Shown in pieces: positions 23,768 through 32,400 of a DNA stretch of 41,354 nucleotides; within the stretch, counting starts at the first letter, position 1; each line of letters begins with the position of its first letter. The stretch comes from Polaromonas sp. UBA5171 (GTDB lineage: Bacteria; Pseudomonadota; Gammaproteobacteria; Burkholderiales; Burkholderiaceae_C), in assembly GCA_002413395.1 (NCBI GenBank), contig DHWX01000026.1:43100-84453 (forward strand), read 5' to 3'. Made by a program: the position numbers and the translations under genes. The notes beneath the pieces are model-generated. The model made no database searches and had not been told where the DNA came from. It saw only the letters and a list, made by a program, of their open reading frames with translations.

Positions 23768-25536
23768 AGAGGACGATTCATCGCATGGCCGCCGCCCTGT
23801 TCGCCAGCGGCATGTGCCTGTCCGCGCTGGCGACAGTCACCGCATCCCTGGACCGGACCCATGTCGCCCTGGGTGAGACGGTGCGGCTCCTGATGCAAAG
23901 CGACGGCAGCACCGACCAGCAACCAGACATCGGACCGCTGCAACAGGATTTCGAGGTGCTCGGCAGTAGCCGCGGCTCCAGCACCCAGATCATCAATGGC
24001 CACATGTCTTCACAGACACAGGTCACGCTGGTCCTGGCACCCAGGCGCGAAGGCACGATCCAGATCCCGCCATTGCAATGGGGCGCCGAGCAATCTGCGG
24101 CGCTCGCACTGACTGTTGGCGGCAACGGCAATGCGGCGCGTCAGGGCGCTGACCCGCCAGCCGATGCGGCACCGGTCTCCATGACGGCAACGCTTGACCA
24201 GAAGCACCCCTATGTGCAATCGGCCGTTGTGCTGACCGTTCGGCTCCATGTTGGAACGCAGATCACTCAAGCCAGCCTCGACTTGCAGGGCAGCAGCGAC
24301 GTGTTTGTCAAACAACTCGGCAAAGATACACAAACCAGTGAATCACGCAATGGCCGCGTTTACCAGGTGATCGAACGCCAATACGTGCTGGTGCCCCAGC
24401 GCAGCGGCCAGATCAGCCTCAAAGGCCCAATGTTTGAGGCGCAGGTGCGAGACACGGGGGCCATCGATCCGTCGGACCTCAACTCATTTTTCAACAACGC
24501 CTTTGGACCATCACCTCTCAGTCGGCTCATGGGAACGATGCGTCCACTGCGCCTGTCGGCCAGCGCCATTGAAGTGAATGTATTGCCGCGACCCGCCGCC
24601 GCGACCGGAACGAACTGGCTGCCGGCGCAGCAGGTGACGCTGGAGGAGAGCTGGCGGCCTGACAAGGGCGCCCTGCATGTCGGTGAGCCACTCACCCGCC
24701 ATCTTCACCTCACGGCCTTGGGCATGACCGGGGCGCAACTGCCCGATCTCAGCAAGCTGATGCCGGCACCCGACGGCATCAAGATGTATCCCGACCAAGC
24801 CAAGACCGACGACAGCACACGCGCCGGAACGCTGCTCGGCAGCCGCGACCAGGACATTGCGCTGATCGCCGGCAAACCGGGCCACTACGAACTGCCGACA
24901 ATGCGACTTTTCTGGTGGGATACGACCAGCAACGTCCAGCGCGAAGCCGACCTGCCGGCCCGCACCCTGGACATCCTGCCCGCCACGGGCGACCAGGTCG
25001 CTGCCGCGCCGCCGCCAACTGAAAATTTGCCCGCTTCCCTGGCACCTGGCCAGGCGCAGCCCGGGGCATTCCTGCCGCCCGCCATGGCGGCCCATGCACC
25101 GCCATGGCAGTGGATCAGCGTTGCCTTCGCGTTGCTCTGGCTAGGCACCCTGCTGGCCTGGTGGCGCTCGCGACAGCCTGAGCCACTGACCCAGTCCGCC
25201 CCACCCGCAAGCCCGGCACTGGCAGCCAGACTCCCTGCAGGCAAGGCCTTGAGCGCGCTTCAACATGCCTGTCGAGACAACGACCCGCAGGCCGCTCGCC
25301 GCCATCTATTGGACTGGGCCGCGAGTTTCTGGCCGCAGTCCCCGCCGTGCGGACTCCATGCAATCGCTCTGCGACTGGCCGATGCCCGGTTCACAGAGCC
25401 GCTGCAGCAACTTGATCGCGCCTGCTATACCGGGGCTGCATGGCACGGTGATTCGCTGGCGCAGGCCTTTGCGGCACCGCCCGGGAAGACGCCTTCGGAG
25501 AAAACCAAACCGGTGATACCCGATTTGTATGAATAG
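23764..25536 (+). CDS. batD: BatD-like oxygen-tolerance protein
   Basis: A 590-aa protein with an N-terminal signal peptide, a large periplasmic beta-rich region starting TASLDRTHVALGETVRLLMQSDG (the BatD family opening) with TQVTLVLAPRREGTIQIPPL, and a single transmembrane helix near residues 441-460 (WISVAFALLWLGTLLAWW). A cytoplasmic helical tail follows. Last gene of the Bat operon, overlapping batC by 4 bp. Bat operons were linked to aerotolerance in Bacteroides and virulence in Leptospira; in betaproteobacteria the role is inferred only. Confidence 0.9.
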   Translation: MKRTIHRMAAALFASGMCLSALATVTASLDRTHVALGETVRLLMQSDGSTDQQPDIGPLQQDFEVLGSSRGSSTQIINGHMSSQTQVTLVLAPRREGTIQIPPLQWGAEQSAALALTVGGNGNAARQGADPPADAAPVSMTATLDQKHPYVQSAVVLTVRLHVGTQITQASLDLQGSSDVFVKQLGKDTQTSESRNGRVYQVIERQYVLVPQRSGQISLKGPMFEAQVRDTGAIDPSDLNSFFNNAFGPSPLSRLMGTMRPLRLSASAIEVNVLPRPAAATGTNWLPAQQVTLEESWRPDKGALHVGEPLTRHLHLTALGMTGAQLPDLSKLMPAPDGIKMYPDQAKTDDSTRAGTLLGSRDQDIALIAGKPGHYELPTMRLFWWDTTSNVQREADLPARTLDILPATGDQVAAAPPPTENLPASLAPGQAQPGAFLPPAMAAHAPPWQWISVAFALLWLGTLLAWWRSRQPEPLTQSAPPASPALAARLPAGKALSALQHACRDNDPQAARRHLLDWAASFWPQSPPCGLHAIALRLADARFTEPLQQLDRACYTGAAWHGDSLAQAFAAPPGKTPSEKTKPVIPDLYE

Positions 25537-25584
25537 ATGATTCGGGAAGGCCTCGGTACCTGCATCCATAGCCACAGTTTCAGC

Positions 25585-26469
25585 CTATGGCGCGGCGGCC
25601 ACGGCCACGGCCATGCGCAGCTGGCGCGCCGCGTTCTCAAGCCGCGCGTCGTCAATCTCGCGCAGCACGCTCTGCATGTCCACATCGGCCTGCGCACGTT
25701 CAAAGTGGCCGGTGAGCACCGTCTCGTCGCCGAGCTTGCCCGCCTGGTACAGGCTCCACATCTCGGGGCCGTAGTGCGTGGTAAGCAGCTCAGGGGCAAA
25801 CTGGCCAAAGAAGTCGCGCAGGTTGGCCACGTCGCGCAGCAGCATGCGCTGGGCGTGGTTGTTACCCGCGGCGTCCACCGCCTGGGGCAGGTCGATAATC
25901 ACGGGGAAATCCAGCCCATCAGCGTGCGCCAGCAGGATGTTGAACTCCGACAGATCCCCATGCACTACCCCCGCGCACAGCATGCGCACCACCTCGGCCA
26001 CCAGCGTGGCGTGGTGGGCCAGCGCCTGGCTCGGCGTGAAAGCCACATCGTTCAGGCGCGGGGCCGCGTCGCCGTGGGCGTCGGTCACCAGCTCCATCAG
26101 CAGCACGCCCTCGTGAAAGTTGTAGGGCTGCGGCACCCGCACACCGGCGGCGGCCAGGCGGTAGAGCGCATCGACCTCGGCGCTTTGCCATGCGGCTTCT
26201 TGCGCCTGGCGGCCAAACCTGGTGCCCTTGGCCATGGCACGGGCCTGGCGCGAGTTCTTGACCTTGCGGTTTTCGGTGTAGTCCACGGCCTGGCGAAAGC
26301 TGCGGTGGGTGGCCTCTTTGTAGATCTTGGCGCAGCGTGTTTCGCTGATTCCGTCATGCGTACAGCGCACCACAAACACCATGGCTTCCTTGCCGCTCAT
26401 GAGTTGGCGAACGACGGTGTCGATCAGGCCTTCATCAATGAGGGATTGGAGTCTGGAAGGTGCTTTCAT
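25585..26469 (-). CDS. RIO-type serine protein kinase
   Basis: A 294-aa atypical protein kinase of the RIO family, as found in many proteobacteria. It has the start SLIDEGLIDTVVRQLMSGKEAMVFVV (ATP-binding strand), Lys48 in CAKIYK, the catalytic loop VHGDLSEFNILL with Asp172 and Asn177, and metal-binding Asp193 in IIDLPQ. Bacterial substrates are mostly unknown. The gene is convergent with batD (48 bp apart) and its start lies 34 bp after a small zinc-ribbon gene that is probably co-transcribed. Confidence 0.92.
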   Translation of the reverse strand: MKAPSRLQSLIDEGLIDTVVRQLMSGKEAMVFVVRCTHDGISETRCAKIYKEATHRSFRQAVDYTENRKVKNSRQARAMAKGTRFGRQAQEAAWQSAEVDALYRLAAAGVRVPQPYNFHEGVLLMELVTDAHGDAAPRLNDVAFTPSQALAHHATLVAEVVRMLCAGVVHGDLSEFNILLAHADGLDFPVIIDLPQAVDAAGNNHAQRMLLRDVANLRDFFGQFAPELLTTHYGPEMWSLYQAGKLGDETVLTGHFERAQADVDMQSVLREIDDARLENAARQLRMAVAVAAAP

Positions 26470-26503
26470 TCAGGGGATTGTGCACTGCTCTGCTCCGCGC
26501 CGT

Positions 26504-26755
26504 CTATCGACCCACCACCGACCAGCCCGCGTGGAGGTTGGCCTTGTCGTTCTCATACTCCCACGCGGTGCCGCAGCGGTCGCAGCGGTACTTGGTGATG
26601 GTGACCTGATGGCCGCCGCGCTTTTCCTGGCGGTTGTCGCCTTGCACCAGCTCGGGGTGCCCGGGGGCGCGGCGCCAGTTGCGCTGGATGCCGGCACACG
26701 AATCGCACAGCTCCATCTTCTTCAATTCGTTTTGTCGATTCAAGTCCTGGGTCAT
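26504..26755 (-). CDS. Small zinc-ribbon protein
   Basis: An 83-aa protein with two CxxC pairs, Cys17/Cys20 (LCDSCAG) and Cys58/Cys61 (RCDRCGTAW), which together can bind one zinc. No signal peptide. The N-terminus is MTQDLNRQNELKKMELC. A longer frame to 26842 adds a poor N-terminus and is not favoured. It precedes the RIO kinase gene on the same strand and may be its partner, but this is inference. I do not recognise a named family. Confidence 0.75.
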   Translation of the reverse strand: MTQDLNRQNELKKMELCDSCAGIQRNWRRAPGHPELVQGDNRQEKRGGHQVTITKYRCDRCGTAWEYENDKANLHAGWSVVGR

Positions 26756-27204
26756 GTTACTGCTCTTGATGTTGGTGATGGGGGCATCTAGGTAGTAGAT
26801 TGTCGCCCCTCGGTTGCCGAGGCCGAAGCACCTGCGGCGCACGCTGAAAAATCATCACACCTCAAACAAAATCAGGCTCAAGCCCCCGCTGAACCTGCCG
26901 GAGCCGCCATCAATTCAGGACCGCTGGGTAGCCCAAAGGCGGTTTTCAACGGCGACGAGATCAGATGCCATGGCGTGGGTTAAGACCATCCCTAAGCAGG
27001 CGACTGGGCGTCGATCCGCTGATCAACGCGCAATGGAACAACAAGAAGAGCGCCACAGTCGATATTTCAGTGGCTTGCCTGTTCTCTGGCGGCCCCCGCA
27101 GTTGACCACGGTGGCTCGTGGTCAACTTACCCCCCAACGCCGCCGTAGGCCGCTTCTTTGTTTGACGCTCAAAACACGGTGGCGTTATTAAGGAACTGGC
27201 GTGT
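26756..27204. other. Structured intergenic region, no convincing gene
   Basis: About 450 bp between the mltA stop and the zinc-ribbon start. Several short frames exist. One (plus strand, about 26792-26986) reads Ala/Glu/Gln-rich up to GDEIRCHGVG and a stop but has no start codon, so it may be a gene remnant. Two strong inverted repeats lie at 27100-27186. The promoter of the zinc-ribbon and RIO genes should be here but I cannot place it. Confidence 0.4.
27100..27186. repeat. Two adjacent hairpins downstream of mltA
   Basis: Hairpin 1: AGTTGACCACG (27100-27110) and its perfect complement 27117-27127 around 6 nt. Hairpin 2: AACGCCGCCGT (27136-27146) pairs with ACGGTGGCGTT (27176-27186), all Watson-Crick except one G-T, around 29 nt that contain a smaller TTTGA-CGC-TCAAA palindrome. 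No T-run follows on either strand. Confidence 0.7.
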
Positions 27205-28383
27205 TTACTTGGGCCAGAGCGCCCAGAGCCGCAAAGGCTGGTTGACCCGCGAAGCCAGCAGACCGGCATCCAGACCGGTACCGGCGAAATAGTCGGCCCG
27301 CACCGCGCCCACAATGGCACTGCCGGTGTCTTGCGCCAGCACCAGCTTCTGCAAATTCGCGGCACCGCCGCGCGATGCCAGCCACACGGGCGTGCCGTAG
27401 GGAATACTGAGCGGGTCCACCGCGATGGATCGGCCCGGCGTCAGTGCCACGCCCTGCGCGCCTTTGGGGCCGAAGGCGGCGTCAAAATCGCTGAGGGGCT
27501 CTTCGCGGAAAAAGACGTAGCGCGGGTTGCTCCAGAGCAGTTCCCGAAGGTGCTGCGGGTTTTGCGCTGCCCAGGCTTTGGCGGCGTCGGGCCAGGGGTT
27601 GATCTTGCTGACGCCCTGCTCCAGCAGCCACTGGTTCACGCTGCGGTAAGGCAGATTGTTGGACCCGGCAAAGGCAACGCGAACCGTGCGCTGCGAACCG
27701 TCGGCCTCGCTGATGCTGAGTCGGCCCGACCCTTGTATCTGCAGCGACAGCGCGTCGATGGGGTCCGCCACCCAGGCAATTTCCCGCCCTTTGAGAGCGG
27801 CGCGGGCTTCGGGCAGGGTATCGATTTCCTGCCGCGAAAACCAGGGCTTGCGGCTGTCCAGCGTGGCTGGCGGGCGGTACAACGGTACCTGGTAAATCCC
27901 GCCAGCCTGCCGACTGGCTTTGAGCACCGGTTCATAGTAGCTGGTGAGCAAGCCCTCGGAAGCACCTTGCAGGGTCTCGACCCGGTAGGGCTGCAGCCGT
28001 GCGACCATCCAGGCACGTTGCTCATCTACCGATGCAAGACTCAAACGCCGCACTTCGCTGCACAAAGGCGCAAAAACCGGACCTGGGCGTTCGCAGCTTC
28101 TGATCCAGGCGTTCCAGGCCTCATACAACGGATCGTCCTGAAAGCCTGGCAACTCGGCCCAGTGAACCGGCACCCAGCGACTTTTAACCTGCAGTAGCGG
28201 TGCTGACAAAATCGCGCCAGCGCCAGCGTTGCCGCCGGTTGCCGTGGACATCGCAGTCGGCGGAACTGATGAAGACGGCTCAGGCGGACTGGCGCACGAG
28301 ACAAGCAGCGCCGCGATGGCGATAATCAGGGTAAGGTGCCTAGAGGGTCTTGATACCTTGCTTGCAATCCAGGAAAACGTCAT
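27205..28383 (-). CDS. mltA: Membrane-bound lytic murein transglycosylase A
   Basis: Cleaves the MurNAc-GlcNAc bond of peptidoglycan with formation of 1,6-anhydroMurNAc. The 392-aa protein has a lipoprotein signal with lipobox L-V-S-C (Cys30). The MltA domain is clear: GLLTSYYEPVLKASR, IAWVADPIDALSLQIQGSGRL, and the 3D domain SIAVDPLSIPYGTPVWL with LAQDTGSAIVGAVRADYFAG, which contains the catalytic Asp. The ATG at 28383 is chosen because the signal peptide starts there; its ribosome-binding site is poor, and the frame is open to 28569. The start codon overlaps that of a possible small gene on the other strand. Confidence 0.93.
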   Translation of the reverse strand: MTFSWIASKVSRPSRHLTLIIAIAALLVSCASPPEPSSSVPPTAMSTATGGNAGAGAILSAPLLQVKSRWVPVHWAELPGFQDDPLYEAWNAWIRSCERPGPVFAPLCSEVRRLSLASVDEQRAWMVARLQPYRVETLQGASEGLLTSYYEPVLKASRQAGGIYQVPLYRPPATLDSRKPWFSRQEIDTLPEARAALKGREIAWVADPIDALSLQIQGSGRLSISEADGSQRTVRVAFAGSNNLPYRSVNQWLLEQGVSKINPWPDAAKAWAAQNPQHLRELLWSNPRYVFFREEPLSDFDAAFGPKGAQGVALTPGRSIAVDPLSIPYGTPVWLASRGGAANLQKLVLAQDTGSAIVGAVRADYFAGTGLDAGLLASRVNQPLRLWALWPK

Positions 28384-28528
28384 GTTCGCATTGTTACTCG
28401 AAGCCCTGGGGGCCTTGCTGCTGCTGGTCTTCATTGTGTGGTGGACCATGTTTTCAGGCCGAAAGAAAGGTGAACTTGCACGCGAGCCGACGCTTCCCGC
28501 GTCAGAGTCCGGATCGGGCAAGAAATAA
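28382..28528 (+). CDS. Possible 48-aa single-pass membrane protein
   Basis: The product would begin MFALLLEALGALLLLVFIVWWTMFSGRKKG: one hydrophobic helix of about 20 residues, then a positively charged Ser/Glu/Lys tail. AGGA lies about 10 nt before the ATG. Its ATG and the mltA ATG on the opposite strand share the palindrome CATG (28381-28384). Each gene's leader would therefore lie inside the other unless mltA starts differently. Clear topology (positive-inside) and a ribosome-binding site favour a real gene; codon shadowing of mltA upstream sequence is the alternative. Confidence 0.5.
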   Translation: MFALLLEALGALLLLVFIVWWTMFSGRKKGELAREPTLPASESGSGKK

Positions 28529-28579
28529 ATGCGCCCAGCTGTCGGTGTTGATACAAAGTCTGGCCCCACGTCCGCAGCT

Positions 28580-29386
28580 TCACAGCACGCGATGGCCCAA
28601 GGCGGGCAGACGCCGGCGCACGTCCTGCAGATGGGCGGCCAGAATTTCTCCCATCACCAGCCCGGCTCCTTGTGACTGCTGCGCCATGATTTCACCCCAC
28701 GGGTCAATCACCATGCTGCGGCCCCAGGTGCGGCGCGCATTTTCATGGGCACCACCCTGGGCGGCGGCCACCACATAGGCCAGGTTTTCAATGGCACGCG
28801 CGCGCAGCAGCACCTCCCAGTGGGCCTGACCGGTGGTGTAGGTGAAGGCACTCGGCACCAGCAACACATCGGCGTTCAAGGCCCGGTACAGCTCGGGGAA
28901 ACGCAGGTCGTAGCAAACGCTCATGCCGATGGTGTACACATTGCCGTCCCTGGAGGCCAGCTTGAACGCGACCGGCTCGGTGCCGGGCGCCAGCACCCGG
29001 GTTTCGTCGTAGTCTTCCCTGCCGTGCGTGAATCTGAACAAATGAATCTTGTCGTAGCGCGCCACACACTGGCCCGATGGCGCGTAAGCCAGTGAGCAAT
29101 TGCGTGCGCGGTCTGGGTCGCTGGTTGCTATTGGCAGTGTGCCGCCGACGATCCAGAGTCCCAGCGCACGCGCTGAATGACTCAAAAAATCCTGGATCAA
29201 CCCGCTGCCAGCGCGCTCCTGGATTGCCAGCTTGTCGGTGTCCTGCCATCCCATGATGCAAAAGTATTCGGGCAGCACTGCCAGCTCGGCACCCTGGGCG
29301 GCAGCCTGCGCCAGCAATTGCCCGGCGGTGGTCAGATTGTTCTGCACATTCACGCCTGAAACCATCTGTATGGCCGCTATTTTCAT
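28580..29386 (-). CDS. Carbon-nitrogen hydrolase, Nit1/deaminated-glutathione-amidase type
   Basis: A 268-aa cytoplasmic nitrilase-superfamily enzyme. The catalytic triad is Glu40 (VLPEYF), Lys113 (YDKIHLF) and Cys158 (SVCYDLRFPEL). DVLLVPSAFTYTTGQAHWEVLLRARAIEN matches the Nit1 branch, whose members hydrolyse deaminated glutathione as metabolite repair; omega-amidase activity is an alternative. It ends 52 bp from the convergent small frame and lies 18 bp after yhdP (yhdP stop 29405) on the same strand, so the two are probably co-transcribed. Confidence 0.9.
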   Translation of the reverse strand: MKIAAIQMVSGVNVQNNLTTAGQLLAQAAAQGAELAVLPEYFCIMGWQDTDKLAIQERAGSGLIQDFLSHSARALGLWIVGGTLPIATSDPDRARNCSLAYAPSGQCVARYDKIHLFRFTHGREDYDETRVLAPGTEPVAFKLASRDGNVYTIGMSVCYDLRFPELYRALNADVLLVPSAFTYTTGQAHWEVLLRARAIENLAYVVAAAQGGAHENARRTWGRSMVIDPWGEIMAQQSQGAGLVMGEILAAHLQDVRRRLPALGHRVL

Positions 29387-29404
29387 GATTGAATCCGGGT
29401 CGGG

Positions 29405-32400
29405 TTAACGGGTTTCCACGGGAGTTTCACCCGTCTTGTCTTGGGCTGTGGCCCGGCGACCAATCTTGGCGATTTTGGGGTCGGACCAGGTGCCGTCGAT
29501 GTGAAATTCCTGGGTCGCAGCTTCCATCAGGGGTTTGCGCAAAAACATCTGTGCCAGAAAAGTGCCCAGGCCGACGGCGGGATTGATCACCGTGGCAATC
29601 AGTGAGGCCGTGCCGGCATTGATTTCAGGGACCACGACCACCTTGAGGTTTTGTGTTTCACGGGCAATGTCGGCGCTGCCTTCCATCAGTACGGCGGCAT
29701 TGACACCGCTCATCTGCAGGTTGTTGGTGGTCGCCAGCCCCTGCTTGATCGTGACATCGCCGCGAACGAAGTCAAAGGCAAAACCTTCGGAAAAGACATC
29801 GCGAAAGTCCAGCGTCAGCCGCCGGGGCAGGGACTGCAGGCTCAGGACGCCCAGCAGCTTGGAGATGCCGGGGTCCGCCTTGACAAACTGTCCTGATTCA
29901 ATATTCACATTGAACTGCCCGCTTAAGGTCGGATAGTCCAGGCTCAGCGGCGAGCCAATCCAGGCAATCTGCCCTTCGAGCTTGCCCTTGCCGCGTCGGA
30001 TCAGTTCGCCCAGGCCAAAGCGTTTGAGCAACTCGCCCGAATTGGCAATGTCCAGCGTGAAGTTCAGTACGGTGCGGCGGCGCTCGGCAACGGAAGGGCC
30101 CGCTTGGGCGTTCATCGCAACCCAGTTGCCGGTGGCGGTCAGCACGGCCTCGGGAACGATTATGTTGAACTTGTTCAGGCGCCACTCGCGCACGCCCTCA
30201 CTGCCGCTGGCTGTTGCGCCGCGGTTGACCGCTTCGATTTCAACCCGTCCCAGCTTTTTGCCGCGCAACTCCATGTCCTGCACCACGATGTCCAGTGCCG
30301 GGATGTTGGCGGGCTGTTCGTCAAGGATGGCTTCGACCTCGCTGGCCGGGCCCGGTGCCAGGTTCAAGCGTGAAAGCCGTGCGAACAGGCGGGCGGCACC
30401 CATTCCGCCGGCCTGGCGAAATTCCACATAGCCATTGAGTTCTGACGCATCGACGTTGGCGCGCCAGTTCAAGCCGTCGCGCGATCCCCCGACCACGACG
30501 TTGTGCAGCCTGCGCCCCTGCACCAGCAAGTCCCTGGTCCGAATCGCCATCACAGTGGGCAGGTAGCCTTGGGCCGCGCTGGCGCTGGTGGAGTTCACCG
30601 GCACGATAGCCGGCCCCAAGGGTGTCGGCTGTGGTGCGCCGGTATCGGGCCAGGCGGTCAGGATTTTCTCCCAGGCATCAAGGTCTACCTGGGCCAGGTT
30701 GATGTTGGCCGCCACGCCAGTTTCCAGCGCTGGCACGGTTTCACCGGCCTCCAGCCCGATGCCGATGCTGCCGCGAATCACGCGGGGCTCGGTGCCGCTC
30801 ACATCCCGCACATAGTTGATGGCAGCCACCCGTCCGATGCTGACTGACAGCCGGTCCTGCAGTGGCTGGCCCGAATCCATGGCGCCCGGCAGCAGGACGT
30901 TCTCAAAACGCAGCGGCAGTGCTGACTCGGCCGTTTTGTTCAGGGGTGCCGGTAAATTCAGCGCCAGGCCCTGCAGGCTGCTGGAAAGCGCGATCTCGGA
31001 CACGCCGCGTCGAAAGGTCAGCGCGGCGGAGTAAGCCGTGCCGCCGCTGGCGTTTTGCGCCATGCGTGAAACCATCCCCAAATCCCTGGCTTGGCGCAGC
31101 CCTTCCGCCGTCAGCGTGCCTTGTGCCTTGAAGGTCACCGGGACTTCTGCCACTGCGCCACCTCCTGCCGGGATTGACGGCGCGCGCATGCCGCCGTCAA
31201 AGCGGATGTCGCCGCCGAACAGACCCGCCTGGGCGCCGGTGACGGTAAAGCCACGCTCAGTCACGTTCACCACGCCCTTGAGCTTTTTCAGTTGAGGGGT
31301 GCCGGGAGCGAACTGCACATCGTTGCCGGGCAGCGTGATGGTGCCTGCAACCTGCGATTTGTCGATGGACTGGATGGGCAGACTCAAATGGAAGCGGTAA
31401 TCACCCAAGCCGGTGGCCACGGTCCTGGCCAGCATCTGGTGGGTCATGCCGCCAACCGGCGAGATGTTGACAAAGTTGAGGGCGTCGGAAAGCAGCCCTT
31501 TGAGTTCGGTCGTCACCTCGACTGTGGCACCCTGCGTCAGGTCAGCAATGCGTGCGTTGGCCTTGAGCAGTTGCAGGCCAGGCAAGCCGGCGACCTTGGC
31601 GCTGGCACCATTGATTTCCATGGCGGCGCGAGTAAAAACCAGCTCGCCATTGAGATCGGTGAGGGCCGGCCACGGCGCTGTGCCCGGTGGCTGCAGGGAT
31701 TTCGGGACATAGGCAAATTGCACGTTGTGTACTTTGGCGGAGACCCGGAAATCCCCCTGGGCCGGGTTTTTGAAAGGGAGTTGATCGAGGGCTCCCTTGA
31801 CCCTGAATTTCACATTGCTGACCTGACCCTGCGTCACTGCGTCGCGCACATAGTGACGCACCTTGTCGGGCAGCACCAGCGGCAAATAGCGGTGAACCCG
31901 GGTGCCATCGCCCCGGCTCAAAGTACCCTGAAGGTCAAGCACGCCGGGGAAGCGGCGATCGGGCGAAGGGCCGGTCACTGATGGACTTGTAGCCTCCTCT
32001 GCGGTATGCCAGCTGATTTGCGCCTGTCCCTGCGCGTCGGCATTGGCAAACTGCAGATTGCGCAGCTGCGCTTCGATTCTGCGGCCTGACAGCTTCCATT
32101 GCGCATCCGCCGACAGCTGATCCAGCGCAAGTCGCGGCTCCTCGAAGATGCCGGGCAGATCGAGCGCGCCCTGGCTGATTTTCACCCTGGCTTTTCCGCC
32201 TTCCTGCGTGAAATCGAAGTCAAGGTCGGCACCGCTGACGCCCGGTCGACCGGGCGCTGCATGCGCGGAACTGGCCGCTTCGCCACTGGCCGCTGCCAGC
32301 GTGTCGGGTGCGGCGGCAACACTCAGTCCCACCACACGGCCTTTTGCCGCATAGGTGGTCGGTGCATCGAGGGGGCCCTGCCAATGGGCCTCAATGGCTT

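Noticed and set aside
27100..27186. Integron attC site
   Set aside because: The inverted repeats lack the RYYYAAC and GTTRRRY ends, and there is no integrase or cassette array nearby.
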